From the NCBI GenBank assembly GCA_950097015.1, contig CATNEN010000038.1:19192001-19256000 (forward strand): a DNA stretch of 64,000 bases, written 5' to 3'. The position numbers were made by a program, and so were the translations under genes. Below the pieces are notes generated by a model, which was not told the DNA's origin, ran no database searches, and saw only the letters and a program-made list of their open reading frames with translations. The first letter of the stretch is position 1. Every line of letters starts with the position of its first letter. The stretch comes from Macrostomum hystrix. Lineage: Eukaryota > Platyhelminthes > Macrostomidae. Positions 13,180-26,130 of the stretch are shown one piece after another.

Positions 13180-14082
13180 CCCTGGTTCTTATAAGTTGCC
13201 ACATTTGCAGCCAGTGTGGCCTTTTAAAAGTCTGAAAATTTTAAATTAAAAACCATCTTATCCTGCGAGACTCCTGAGCCCATTGCTGGTACTTTTGTTG
13301 TGCTGTGTAGTCGGCTAGGCAGATACTGATAATCAATGAATAAACTGAGCAGTCTGCTCAAATTGTGCTTTATCGCGGCTGAGGGCCAGCAATGCCAGCT
13401 ATCCAGGCCGGCCATTTTCTCTACTATATCTTGCCTTGACTGTCGTAAGGCGCGTTGCTAAGGGGTGGCCGTGAAAGGATCGCAAAAAGGAAACTTGAAC
13501 CCGCCCGCACGACCCCTCCTGAAGCGGGGGTTGGGGTCTGTTCCTTACTCATACATACTCAAGTCATAAGCCTTGAAGTCTTACTTCGTTCCTAAACGAA
13601 GTTTCTAAACGTTATTTGCTACTCTCGTGCAATATTCGAACATTTACTAGCTCAAATAGTTTAAATAAACGTGAGCAGAGGATATAAATATTAATAAAAC
13701 TGAACTTTCATAGCAGCAGTTATAACTGAGAGTTGTGTTGTTTTACTCACCTTTTCTCAAATAGAGTCGAACAGAGGCTCGATTTGATAAATTTGAGCCT
13801 CTATTATAACTATTGTGCTGCTGAAATCAAACTTATCTCATTTGAAGATGCTGACGCGACTGCTGTGGGATTTTTTGATGCTTGAAGGTGCCTCTATTGT
13901 GTCCTAATTTGTAGATGCTGCTATAGCTGCTATTTAAACTCAGGTGTAGCACAAATACTGAGACTGACATCCAATCGCATGCGAGCCATGCAGCTTGTGC
14001 ATTTCGTGGCTTTGTCGCTTGCCAACTTTGGCCACCTATACAGCTATACAGTGCACAGCTGTAAAAGAGTACCGGTCCATTG

Positions 14083-14650
14083 GCCTCAACTGTAACACCC
14101 AGTACCCCAGGCCTTCAACTGTAACACCCAGTACCCCAGGCCTTCAACTGTAACACCCAGTACCCCAGGCCTTCAACTGTAACACCCAGTACCCCAGGCC
14201 TTCAACTGTAACACCCAGTACCCCAGGCCTTCAACTGTAACACCCAGTACCCCAGGCCTTCAACTGTAACACCCAGTACCCCAGGCCTTCAACTGTAACA
14301 CCCAGTACCCCAGGCCTTTAACTGTAACACCCAGTACCCCAGGCCTTCAACTGTAACACCCAGTACCCCAGGCCTTTAACTGTAACACCCAGTACCCCAG
14401 GCCTTCAACTGTAACACCCAGTACCCCAGGCCTTCAACTGTAACACCCAGTACCCCAGGCCTTCAACTGTAACACCCAGTACCCCAGGCCTTCAACTGTA
14501 ACACCCAGTACCTCAGGCCTTCAACTGTAACACCCAGTACCTCAGGCCTTCAACTGTAACACCCAGTACCTCAGGCCTTCAACTGTAACACCCAGTACCC
14601 CAGGCCTTCAACTGTAACACCCAGTACCTCAGGCCTTCAACTGTAACACA
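14083..14650. repeat. Minisatellite, 29-bp unit
   Basis: Nearly 20 highly uniform units (CTGTAACACCCAGTACCCCA, then GGCCTTCAA). Only C/T changes are seen (ACCCCAGG/ACCTCAGG, CCTTCAA/CCTTTAA). It lies downstream of the MTHFD1-type gene. The high uniformity suggests recent expansion. Confidence 0.95.
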
Positions 14651-14814
14651 CCGTACTTCAGCAGCTGCAGCTTTTTCTAATTAAATACAAAAATGATCAA
14701 GGCCAAGATAATAGCTCTTGTATTTATGAGTCCAAACGACGGCTTCCTAGTAATCAAAGGGTCAACTGATAGAAAACTCTAGTAAATCAATCGAATAATC
14801 AATTTAAAATTAAC

Positions 14815-14820
14815 TTTATT
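14815..14820 (-). terminator. Possible poly(A) signal of the MTHFD1-type gene
   Basis: TTTATT on + (AATAAA on -) about 440 bp past the stop codon. The region is AT-rich, so this is weak. Confidence 0.3.
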
Positions 14821-15256
14821 GCCAATAAAAAACTAGGAGTAAACTAACCGGATTGGGCGCACTATAAAGAGCATACAGTATAATGCAAATAATGCGACGG
14901 AGCTTGTTTTAATTAGAAGAAACACCGGCGAAAAAAATTCGACACACGACATCATAATTTTGAAAACAGCCGCATACAAAAGCGTGAACAAACGCGGTTT
15001 ATCTTCACGATTCTTATGGCTGATTTGTTAATTGATGAAAATGGCATCCTTGTTAAATACTAACTTATCGTAACTTCAAGCTACGAACTACTGCAGGTGG
15101 GTGGATGGAAATGTAATTAAAGCATCTATTTTTTCAGTTAAAAAATTCCTACACCAATTACAAGCTATTTAGTCTACATTTTAGGTGAATGATATTAGTA
15201 AATTTCAGTTTAAAGTCCATTGTTTTTTCTCAGACTTGAATTAATGCTCCTAAATT

Positions 15257-18200
15257 TCACATGAGACCAAGGACTTCGCCAGTCTCGCAGTCCAGATCAA
15301 TGTCGTAGACGCACGGCCTGGTTGGCAGTCCGGGCATCAGCGAGATCGAGCCCAGGATGGCAAATACAAAGCCAGCGCCGGCCGACAGGCGGAGGTCGCT
15401 GATTGACACCGTGAAACCCGTAGGACGGCCGGCCAGGTTCGGGTCGTCGCTAAGGCTGAAATTGGTCTTGGCCATGCACACCGGCAGGTCTGAAATGCAG
15501 CCATCGGATTAGGGATTAATGGACTGAAGTCTCTTGTTAATCCACCTCTGAGGATCTGGGAGGTTGCTAATCCCCTCAGAGGATCTGGCAGGTAGCTCCC
15601 CCTGAGAATCTGGTAAATTGCTAATCCTTCTAGAGGATCTGGCAGGTTGCTCCCCCTGAGGATCTGGTAGATTGCTCCCCCTGAGAATCTGGTAAATTGC
15701 TAATCCTTCTAGAGGATCTGGCAGGTTGCTCCCCCTGAGGATCTAGAAGATTGCTCCCCCTGAGAATCTGGTAAATTGCTAATCCTTCTAGAGGATCTGG
15801 CAGGTTGCTCCCCCTGAGGATCTGGTAGATTGCTAATCCTTCTAGAGGATCTGGCAGGTTGCTCCCCCTGAGGATCTGGTAGATTGCTCCCCCTGAGAAT
15901 CTGGTAAATTGCTAATCCTTCTAGAGGATCTGGCAGGTTGCTCCCCCTGAGGATCTGGTAGATTGCTAATCCTTCTAGAGGATCTGGCAGGTTGCTCCCC
16001 CTGAGGATCTGGTAGATTGCTAATCCTTCTAGAGGATCTGGCAGGTTGCTCCCCCTGAGGATCTGGTAGATTGCAAATCCTTCTAGAGGATCTGGCAGGT
16101 TGCTCCCCCTGAGGATCTAGAAGATTGCTCCCCCTGAGAATCTGGTAAATTGCTAATCCTTCTAGAGGATCTGGCAGGTTGCTCCCCCTGAGGATCTGGT
16201 AGATTGCTAATCCTTCTAGAGGATCTGGCAGGTTGCTCCCCCTGAGGATCTGGTAGATTGCTCCCCCTGAGAATCTGGTAAATTGCTAATCCTTCTAGAG
16301 GATCTGGCAGGTTGCTCCCCCTGAGGATCTGGTAGATTGCTCCCCCTGAGAATCTGGTAAATTGCTAATCCTTCTAGAGGATCTGGCAGGTTGCTCCCCC
16401 TGAGGATCTGGTAGATTGCTAATCCTTCTAGAGGATCTGGCAGGTTGCTCCCCCTGAGGATCTGGTAGATTGCTAATCCTTCTAGAGGATCTGGCAGGTT
16501 GCTCCCCCTGAGGATCTGGTAGATTGCAAATCCTTCTAGAGGATCTGGCAGGTTGCTCCCCCTGAGGATCTGGTAGATTGCAAATCCTTCTAGAGGATCT
16601 GGCAGGTTGCTCCCCCTGAGGATCTGGTAGATTGCAAATCCTTCTAGAGGATCTGGCAGGTTGCTCCCCCTGAGGATCTGGTAGATTGCTAATCCTTCTA
16701 GAGGATCTGGCAGGTTGCTCCCCCTGAGGATCTGGTAGATTGCAAATCCTTCTAGAGGATCTGGCAGGTTGCTCCCCCTGAGGATCTGGTAGATTGCAAA
16801 TCCTTCTAGAGGATCTGGCAGGTTGCTCCCCCTGAGGATCTGGTAGATTGCTAATCCTTCTAGAGGATCTGGCAGGTTGCTCCCCCTGAGGATCTGGTAG
16901 ATTGCAAATCCTTCTAGAGGATCTGGCAGGTTGCTCCCCCTGAGGATCTGGTAGATTGCTAATCCTTCTAGAGGATCTGGCAGGTTGCTCCCCCTGAGGA
17001 TCTGGTAGACTGCTAATCCTTCTAGAGAGTCTGGCAGGTTGCTCCCCTGAGGACTTGTGAGTTCTAACCCCCATTGGATCTGGGCAGTTGCTTTCCCTGA
17101 GGATCTACCTTGAGGATTAGGGGAGTTGTTCAGTAATCCTCAAGATCATAGGTGTGTTGCTATAGAAGATATCAACAAGATATCCTAGAGAAAATGAGGC
17201 AGCACTCACTGTCATATCCCAGCTCGGTGAGGCGGTCCAGTCTCTGCCTAGCTAAATCTGTCAGCTTGACACCGTCAGCTCCGTAGACTCGCCTGGCGAT
17301 GGCGGTCATCTTGGCCTCAAGACCGTCTCTCAGCGAGTAGAGATGCGTCAGGTCGGCCACTTTGTCTGGCAGAGCGATCAGCGCTCTGGCCAGAGCCTCG
17401 GCTCCGCGGCCGCCCTCTGCCCAGTGATTGCAGACAACAGCGTCCGCAGCTCCGCTGGCCTTAGCAGCGTCGATTATAGCCGACAGCTCGGCCGGCGTGT
17501 CGTTGCCGAAGCGGTTGACGGCCACCACCACGGGAAGGTTGAACGACCTGGGGGATTGTTGGCGGTAAGCGTTGTGCTTGGCTTTGTTAAGCACTTTGCT
17601 GTCTTTGTTTAGCAACTTAATGTCTTTGTTTGCTTTAAGACGATACTCACAATATGACGCAGTGTTCGCAGCAGTCAAAGCCACTAACCTGACAATAGCC
17701 ACATGCTGGGCCAGGTTCTCGCATCCCTTGACAACCAGATCCACGGCCTCTCGCTTGTACTCGGCAGGCAACGGAGCGCCGCCGCCGACAATCTTTGATC
17801 CGCCGCCGTGATACTTCAACGCGCGCACTGTGGCCACCAATACGACACTGTGCGGCTGAAGGCCGGAGCTGCGGCATTTGATGTGCATAGCCTTCTCGAA
17901 GCCCATATCGGCGCCGAAACCAGACTCAGTGACTGTGAAGCCATTGGGCCCAACCAGTTTCATAGCCACCTGGTCGGCTAATACACTGGAGTTGCCGTGG
18001 GCAATGTTGGCGAATGGACCGCAGTGGACTAGGCAGGGCCCGCCAGCCAGTGTTTGCATCAGGTTGGGCTTCAGGCAGTCCTTCAGCAGTACGCAGAGAG
18101 CCCCGGTGACGCCGAGATCGTCGGCTGTTAGGGCCACACCGGAGCGAGACAGGCCGAACACCATGCGGCCCAGGCGGTCTTTCAGATCGGACAGGCTAGT

Positions 18201-21200
18201 GCTCAGAGCCAGCACGGCCATAATCTCGCTGGCAACGGAGATGTTAAACTGGCATCGTCTGGTCATGCCCTTCTCGTTGGAGCCTTGGCCAATCGTGACG
18301 TCGCGCAGAAAACGATCGCTGGTGTCCAGCACTCGCTGCCAAGTGATGCTGTCCGGATCGATGTCCAGGCGAGAGAATGCACGAGCCTGCGAGGTGAGGA
18401 AAGCTGTGACTGTGCTGTGGATCGACATGGCCCAGCTAAGCCCGACTCCTGTTAAAGTACTGAATTTACAAGAACGAGACCTGAAGGATTGGGAATCAGA
18501 CCTCATTGACCTGAAGGATTGGGAACAAGACCTGAAGGATTGGGAACAAGACCTGAAGGATTGGGAACAAGACCTGAAGGATTGGGAACAAGACCTGGAA
18601 TATTGGAAACAAGACCTGATTGACCTGAAGTATTGGGAACAAGACCTGAAGGATTGGGAACAAGACCTGAAGGATTGTGAACAAGACCTGAAGGATTGGG
18701 AACAAGACCTGAAGGATTGGGAACAAGACCTGAAGGATTGGGAACAAGACCTGAAAAATTGGGAACAAGACCTGAAAAATTGGGAACAAGACCTGAAGGA
18801 TTGGGAACAAGACCTGAAGGATTGGGAACAAGACCTGAAGGATTGGGAACCAGACCTCATTGACCTGAAGGATTGGGAACAAAACCTGGAAAATTGGAAA
18901 CAAGACCTGATTGACCTGAAGTATTGGGAACAAGACCTGAAGGATTGGGAACAAGACCTGAAGGATTGGGAACAAGACCTGAAGTATTAGGAACAAGACC
19001 TGTAATATTAGGAACAAGACATGAAAGATGAGAAAGAAAATTGAAGAATTAAAAACACGATCTAATAAATGATCGAAAACGAAAACTGAGAATGAGAATG
19101 AAAACTGAAGGATTGAGAATAGAAACTGAAGGATTGAGAATAGAAACTGGAGGATTGAGAATAAAAACTGATGGATCTCATAAAGACCTGAAGATCTCAT
19201 CAAGACCTGAAGATCTGATCTAGACCTGAAGGATCGGGAGCAAGATCTTTAGGATTAAGAACAGGGACAAGATAAGGATCTAATGGAGGCAAATAGAAAA
19301 GGTGTGACAAGTGACTACCGAAGCGTATAGGAGCTAGTCACAAAAGATCGAACAAACATATAGGACAGAGCTAACCTCCTCGGCGGTGAGATCACCGGGC
19401 ATTGTCTTACTGATGCCCAGTTTTCTCAGCCGGCGCAGCTGCACCTCTGTGAACGGCTTGTCCTTAGGTGCCAGACGCCTATAGAGGGCATCGTCAGACT
19501 GCGTCGCCTCGTGAAACATTCTGGCGTCAATGTCGGCGGCCATTAGATTGTTAGCGGCGGTGACGGCATGAATATCGCCAGTTAGGTGCAAGTTGAATTC
19601 CTCCATTGGGATCACCTGCGAGTAGCCGCCGCCAGCTGCGCCACCTTCCATTTGCCGAAAGGGGTTCGAATCATGTTTTTTTCTCTCACTGGTTCTATCT
19701 CTGCCCCAGTTTGTTAGTTTAACAAAGATTGTTTGTTACTTACCTCTCCTATCTCTCCTTTTTTGTTCTATCTCACTCGCCTGTTCTATCTCACTCGCTT
19801 GTTTTATCCCTCGCGACTCTTGTTTAATCTCACTCGCCTTTTGTTATTTTTCACTCGCCTCCTGTCATATCTAACTCGCCTCTGGTCATATCTCACTCGC
19901 CTCTGGTCGTATCTTACTCGCCTCTGGTCATATCTCACTCGCCTCTGGTCATATCTCACTCGCCTCTGGTCATGTCTTACTCGCCTCTTGTCATGTCTTA
20001 CTCGCCTATTGTCATATCTTACTGGCCTCTTGTCACGTCTTACTCGCCTCTTGTCATATCTCACTCGCCTCTTGTCATATCTCACTCGCCTCTTGTCATA
20101 CCTCACTCGCCTTATGTCATATCTCACTCGCCTCTTGTCATATCTAACTCGCCTCTTGTCATATCTTACTGGCCTCTTGTTATACCTCACTCGCCTCTTG
20201 TCATATCTCACTCGCCTCTTGTCATATCTCACTCGCCTCTTGTCATATCTCACTCGCCTCTGGTCATATCTCATTCGCCAGGGGGGTGAGTGGGTCAGCG
20301 GCTAATGTCGCTGCCTCACTTTCCAATGGTCGCTGGTTCGTTCCTCCCTCCAAATCACGATTATTTCGGGGCTTAGTTGGAGGTTTGCCAAGTAGCGACT
20401 TGCGGAGATGCACCTTATTCTGTGCAGCCAAAGTTAATTTAAAATAGCTTAACCCCTGCCTTCTGCATGCCTGCTTGTTTGTGTTTGTGTTTGTGCGTTG
20501 GGCCGGATGTCTACTCCGGCTGCCGCCCCCAAGCGGATGACCCGCTTGGCTTGCTGCTGTGTGTGAGGTGCCTGTGTCCAGAGATCTAGATAGCGCGATG
20601 GGCGACTCCCGCCTAGTTCGCCGGCCTGGGGGCATGCCGTTCCTGTGTTTGTGCGTCAAGTGCCCCAGGTCCCCTGCAAATAAGTTAAAGTATCTCACTT
20701 GCCTCTTTTTCTAACTGCCTCGTCACTCCTCCCTGGTTATCGCATTATCACTTTCACGCCTTCTTATAAGTTCCAGCCCAATGTAGATTGTACCCCGTAA
20801 AAGTGTTAATTTAAGTAGCGAATATTCGCACCTTTAACTCCAAACGTCGGTCCCTGCGACGGCTGCCTGATGCAGGCGCATGAGTTCACTCCAATCTCTG
20901 TGAATGCCTGAACTAGGCCTAGCGTAGTTGTACTCTTGCCCTCGCCAAGCGGTGTGGGCGTTATGCCAGTAACAAATGTCAGCTTGCCGTCAGGTACAGA
21001 TGATAGACGGTCCAGGATTCTGGAATATTTGTGGGTAAGCAGTAGGAATAAATATACAATCAGTTGTGTAGTAAAATGCTTCGTCATCTACTAAGTAATA
21101 AAAGACTATAAGACTATAAAAACAAACAGGAGACAATGTAGGCTCACTTAAGCGATATTTTGGCCTTGTGGTGTCCGTACAGTTCCAGTTCGCTAGGCAG

Positions 21201-24200
21201 GACTCCGATCTCGCTGGCCAGTTGACTAACGTGTTTAAGAGTTGCGCCACGACTTATGTCGATGTCGGACGGCACAGGAACTAGCGGGGTTGGCGGCCCA
21301 CCGCTTAGCTTCCAGGCCTGAAAAAGCACTTTTCAGAGATTTTAACAAATTCTTTCCAAAAGTTTTCATGACTAACTTAGAATTTTATTCACATAGACCA
21401 ACCTAATGACCCACAGTAACCAAGCTAATGACCCACAATGACCAACCTAATGACCTACAGTGACCAACCTAAAGACCCACAGTAAACAACCTAATGACCC
21501 ACAGTGACCCACCTAATTAGCCACAGTGACCAACCTTATGACCCACAGTGACCAACCTAATGACCCCCAGTGACCAACCTAATGACCCACAGTGACCAAG
21601 CTAATGACCCACAGTGACCAACCTAATGACCCACAGTGACCAACCTAAAGATCTACAGTAAACAACCTAATGACCCACAGTGACCCACCTAATGAACCAC
21701 AGTGACCCACCTAATTACCCACAGTGACCAACCTTATGACCCACAGTGACCAAGCTAATGACCCACAGTGACCAACCTAATGACCCACAGTCACCAACCT
21801 GACCGCCTGCAGCGCGATCCCTAGCCACTAGAGCCGCCTCCAGGGTGTTCCGCAGCAGCATGGCGACGGTCATCGGGCCGACACCGCCAGGCACCGGAGT
21901 GATGGCTCCGGCTACAGATTTGGCCTCTTCAAAGTCCACATCGCCAACTAGACGATAGCCGTTAGCCCGACTGGCGTCTGGCAGGCTGTTGATGCCGCAG
22001 TCGATGACAACGGCGCCCGACTTAATCCAATCGGCTTTAACGTACTGGGCCCGGCCGATCGCCACTACAAGCAAGTCTGCTTGGCGGCACACCTGGATTA
22101 TCAATAAGGCTTAATATTAATAATATTAATTGCTGGGAGCTGCGAGCAATGGCACATCATTTCGTGACACTTGACAGACAGGCAGCGAGGAGGCAATTCT
22201 GCCCATTTCTCTGACTCCTGAGCACACACGCACACAGTTACTGTACGCAGGCATACGCTCACACAGGTGTGTACATCTGCTCTGACTTTCTCATCGTCAG
22301 GCAGTGTACACTCTCACTGTGCCTTGGGGGTTGGCCCTAAAGGGCGTAAATTGCACGAGCAGCCCCCAAGCCTTCTCTCCGCGGCTGCGCCACAAATGAA
22401 TGTGGTCTCGCCGCGGAATCGAGCTTAGTTACCTTAGCGCAAAAGGCAAACGCGTTAACCGCTCGGCCACTGAACCCCCTTAACATAGGCTTACAAAAGC
22501 TTCTACTTATCATTTGCATTGTACTTTAAAAACAGACTAACCTGGGCCAGATCCTTAGTGCGGGAATGGCACAGGGTTACAGTGGCATGATGCCAAGTTA
22601 ATAATTCGGCCATCGGTGAGCCGACTATTTTGGATCGGCCGACAACAACAGCCGAGACGCCGGCTAGAGAGGCTAGGCCGGCTCCTCTGTGGGAGAACGA
22701 TTAGTGAATTGGAAAGATATTTAGAGGTAAGAGAATGCGAAGGATTAGGGACATGAGAATGCATTAGGGACAAGGAAATGATTAGAGACAGGAGAAGGGA
22801 TTAGGGACTGGGGGATGGATTTGTTACAGGTGAAGAAAGTATGGAAAGCAGAAAGTATTAGGGAGTCAGGACAGTTTAAAGGATTAGAGACAGGGGAACG
22901 GATTAAGGACAGGAGGATTATGAACAGGATGGAGGATTAAGGACAGGGAGATAAGGAACAGGGGAAAGGATTAAGTACTATGAGGGATTAGAGACAAGGA
23001 AAATGATTAGGGATGGGAGAAAGGATTAGGGACTGAGGAACGGATTTTTTACAGAAGAAATTATGAAAAGCAAAAGGGATTGGGGAGTCAGGACAGTGGA
23101 AAAGATTAAGGACATTGGGAATTAGGGACAGTGGAAATGATTAGGGACACGGGGGATGAAGGACAGAAAAGGGATTAGGGACAGTGGAAGGATGAGGGAC
23201 ACAGAATGAATTAAGGACAGACAAAGGTTCTAGGCAAAGGTAGAGGGCAGTAACACAGTAAGGCAGGTAAGAGGCTCACCTGGCAGACTGGAGCAGTTCC
23301 AGGCAGCCCCTAGGTGTGCAGGGCACAAAGCAGTCCAAATTGCCGCGCGCCAGTCGTCCGGCATTGGCGACGCCCAAACCGTCGACGTCTTTTTCGCGCG
23401 CGATGGTGTTAGTGACCAGATCGCTATCAATGGCTGTACTGCAGTCCAATGGAAGCTGGACTATGATGCCATGTACAGCCGGGTCCTCGTTCAGCTGGGC
23501 GATCCTAGCCAGCAAGGCTGACTCGGTGATATCTGACGCCAGTTTGACGTGCTGAGCAGAGATGCCAACTTCGGAGGCGGATTTTAGTTTTTGGCCAATG
23601 TAGACGTTTGAGTCTTGCCTGTCGCCTACCTGCCAGAAATATTATTGCCAATAAGAATTGAATCTCCACATGTATTTACATGCATGCCTAGATTGACAAA
23701 GTTAAATTTGATCATACTATTTACCTGCACAATTGCCAATCCAGGTGTAAAGTTAGGCACAGTTTGCCTAACATCATCAATCTTGGTCTTGATGGCATTG
23801 CGCACATCCCTAAAATGAAAGTAGAAGAGAGCCTATTTATATTATTTTATTTCTAATTCAGACCCGACAACAGACACAGTAACAGTTTTACTAAAATAAA
23901 GTTTTTTTATATCAAGCTAGACAAAATAAAGGGCTGGCAACCCTTTTGTTCTGCAAGGTTATAGCATTCTGCTTTATCCTAAAGAAACAATATGAACATC
24001 TAAAAAGAAAGTAGTGTTCAACAACCTTACTACACATTTAGAAAGCATGGTATTGAGAAAGTTCAATTAGGGCCCTTGCTAAATTAGTACGATGAGGACC
24101 ATAAGACAAAGCCAAAAAGTTATACAATCAATTAGATGCTAGAAATGTGTGTAGGGGATTGTAAGACTAAATTGAATATTACGGAAGTTCAAACTAATTT

Positions 24201-24695
24201 CATCCATTTCAGATACACATAAATAGGGGCCTAAAGGGACCTGAATGGTAGAGCAGAGAAAGGCAGTAGTGGCTTGGAACAATGATCTGCCACCCCCTCA
24301 CTTTTGTCTTATGATCCCCTCCTATTAGGACATAAAATTAAATATAAAATTTATTGCTAGGTGCCTTCCTAGTTACTGAAATTGAAGTTAAGAAGGCTAA
24401 CTTTTAAGGAACTTCCATTAATAGCCCAGATGTAATAACAGCATGATATCAATTGAATGAAAATTCAACCTAGCAAAGTAACTGTTCAAATATAGAAAAT
24501 AATATCTAACAATTTCATAGAGTGAAATGAACAAGGAAATTTATGAGTCTGAGCCATTGCAGCCAGCTGAAATGATGCACTAAACTGCTAGTTTTTTATA
24601 TACTAGAGTTTTTATTCCAAAATAAATGTTTCATTTTTTATTTTAAATGTAGCTACTTACGCAGAAATGTCTTTCCCAGAAATAAGTTTTGCCAT
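15257..24695 (-). CDS. MTHFD1: Trifunctional C1-tetrahydrofolate synthase (cytosolic MTHFD1 type)
   Basis: It interconverts one-carbon tetrahydrofolates: methylene-THF dehydrogenase, methenyl-THF cyclohydrolase and ATP-dependent formyl-THF synthetase. Eleven minus-strand exons join in phase: 24695-24661, 23809-23725, 23629-23280, 22686-22542, 22092-21799, 21317-21148, 21019-20832, 19644-19376, 18386-17689, 17547-17210 and 15489-15257. The product is 934 residues, versus 935 in human. The dehydrogenase/cyclohydrolase half has the YxxxK catalytic motif (Tyr50, Lys54), [24 protein letters not shown] and [12 protein letters not shown]. The synthetase half has the P-loop [12 protein letters not shown] (Lys388), [29 protein letters not shown] and the C-terminal [15 protein letters not shown]. 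No mitochondrial leader is seen, which favours the cytosolic form. Every key motif I checked is intact. Most introns are filled by minisatellites or a SINE. The 141-nt intron 17548-17688 has no stop in frame. Confidence 0.95.
15540..17050. repeat. Compound minisatellite, about 54-bp higher-order unit
   Basis: Alternating blocks TTGCTCCCCCTGAGGATCTG(GTAGA) and TTGCTAATCCTTCTAGAGGA(TCTGGCAGG) fill MTHFD1 intron 10 (15490-17209). Both blocks share the GAGGATCTGG core, so the 54-bp unit probably arose from a roughly 27-bp ancestor. The unit length is a multiple of three, which produces a spurious 259-codon ORF. Confidence 0.95.
18483..19240. repeat. Minisatellite, 21-bp unit
   Basis: Units of GACCTGAAGGATTGGGAACA(A), with occasional 12-bp insertions (CTCATTGACCTG), become degenerate past 18990. 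It lies in MTHFD1 intron 8 (18387-19375). A larger block containing the insertion plus TATTGG variants recurs (18500-18640 and 18850-18970), which suggests a segmental duplication inside the array. Confidence 0.95.
19760..20278. repeat. Minisatellite, 21-bp unit
   Basis: About 24 units of TCACTCGCCTCTTGTCATAT(C) in MTHFD1 intron 7. The first part uses CTGGTCATAT and the second CTTGTCATAT. A SINE-like insert follows directly at 20281. Confidence 0.95.
20281..20690 (+). mobile_element. tRNA-derived SINE-like element, second family
   Basis: It starts GGGGGGTGAGTGGGTCAGCG, with box-A-like GTCAGCGGCTAATG and box-B-like GGTTCGTTCC about 35 bp later, as in a tRNA promoter. The minisatellite flank resumes after it (ATCTCACTTGCCTC), so it was inserted at the edge of the array. 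It differs from the more frequent SINE at 45697 and elsewhere. Confidence 0.55.
21396..21798. repeat. Minisatellite, 22-bp unit, starting at a 5' splice site
   Basis: About 18 units (AATGACCCACAGTGACCAAC CT on +) in MTHFD1 intron 5. On the coding strand the array begins directly at the exon 5 donor (TCAG|GTTGGTGACTG), and most units repeat TTAG|GTTGGTCACTG, a copy of the exon-intron junction. Confidence 0.95.
22128..22479 (-). mobile_element. tRNA-derived SINE copy (family 1)
   Basis: In MTHFD1 intron 4. On the minus strand it starts GGGGGTTCAGTGGCCGAGCG, with box A (TGGCCGAGCGGTTAACGCG) and a diverged box B (GCTCGATTCCGCG). The shared SINE body follows, containing a CTGCCTGACGATGAGAAAGT core and a CA-rich hinge. 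It shares clear similarity with the copies at 35484, 37541, 45697, 53187 and 61475. Confidence 0.8.
22690..23225. repeat. Degenerate GGATTAGGGACAGGG-type repeat
   Basis: Irregular units of roughly 16-25 bp containing GGATTAGGGACAGG fill MTHFD1 intron 3. Divergence is much higher than in neighbouring arrays, so it is probably an older array. Confidence 0.75.
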
Positions 24696-26130
24696 ATTCG
24701 AGACTTTAAAAACACTATAAAAAGCTTTGTTATTGTCGAAAAGTACCCTGCGGGGAATAAATTTTACAAACCAATATCGGAGTCCTGATTGAAGACTCGC
24801 AGCAAACATTTAAAATAAATTTCGGAAATGAATGAATCCGAATTTATAGAATGACTGTTAGGTTCATGTGCTTTATTGTCTAATTAACGCTATATACAAA
24901 GTATTTAAAGCCTAATCGTGCAGACAAAAACGTTTTTTTTACTTTGAAATTTTTAGAACTTCTACAGTTTGTTAAAACCAAGTTGCATGAAAGTATTAAA
25001 ATTAAAAAATATTCGGTCGTAGCACACATTATTGTACTCGAAGTTAAACGTTGAGCCTGCTATTTCTTCGTATCTGCACATATCGCATGTTGCATACATA
25101 CTTATATGCATATATGTAATATTGCTATTAGTTCAAGAGTTTTTTTGTTTCAAATCTGGACACAGAGACTATATCTAAAGAAATTAATATACTTTTATGA
25201 GTGTTTCGTGGTCCCTGCGAAAACCTTTAATGTGTTATTCCGATTCTGCCTGCACTAGCAGTAGAAGTATTGACTTTTTTAGCTCGAGCTAATAAAGCGT
25301 TGCCGGTTCCCGAGGGTTCTAACTATGCAATCGGAGCACGGGGTCGGCACATATCACTCCGAATTTACTCCAGCTCTTACATATACTTGGCTGTAATGTG
25401 AGGTTTATTTGACTGAGGACTGAGGCCAAAATCCCAGGGACCAAGGGGAAAAGATCATAGCTGTCAGAGGTAGCACTTTGCTAGGGTTGACACCAGCCAC
25501 CTACGGGACAGCACAACTGAACTGACCCTAACGAAACGCGGGGTTTTAGGTAACGCGAAACTTTAGGCCCGTCCCTATGAAGGTTTATGGCCGATGATAG
25601 TAGGGACACTATTATACAAGATGTTATCGGGGAAGTGATCGGTCAGCAAGAGAGAGGACTTTTTCAGTCACTTGCAACACCTGACTGACTTGGTGAAATT
25701 TTCAATTAAACTTTCACATTTCGAGGACACCAAGCGAATAATTATATTTTTTAGTTCTCAAAAATTTCTATAATTAATAAGCGTTGGATTCATTAACTTA
25801 AAGTTTTAAGCAATAAGAAATTTAATGACTATAACGACTTTAAGTAAAGACATATATGGTATACACTTCATAATTGTATAGTGTCATAAGAGTACTGATG
25901 CTCTACTAAGAAACAACATTAGATTTCGAACATGCATATGTGCATAAAAACGTAAAATTATCAGTAAAGTTGTTAGTTAAACGTATAGCAGCGGCCGTTA
26001 TTATAAATAGACCGTTTTCATCACCTTTTATGTGCTAATTATGTATTGCAGTGCAGTGCAGCTAGTTGCAGTGCACTTACGGCCTGACTTGCCAAGCAAT
26101 GATCCCGTAAATCTCGTAAATTTAAGGCGC
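24696..26130. other. Spacer upstream of the MTHFD1-type gene
   Basis: Presumed to hold the MTHFD1 5' UTR and promoter at its left end. A GC-richer stretch (25300-25700) stands out from the AT-rich surroundings but has no ORF or structure I can name. Confidence 0.4.

Noticed and set aside
13490-13545. GC-rich hairpin GACCCC...GGGGTC considered as a small RNA or spliced-leader gene
   Set aside because: No Sm site, promoter or donor in the right place could be recognised, so it could not be supported.
16295-17074. 259-codon minus ORF of repeated [11 protein letters not shown]
   Set aside because: It is the 54-bp minisatellite in MTHFD1 intron 10. No splice evidence or start context supports a protein.
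18496-19203. Hydrophobic minus ORF (VLFPILQ repeats)
   Set aside because: It is another frame of the 21-bp array in MTHFD1 intron 8.
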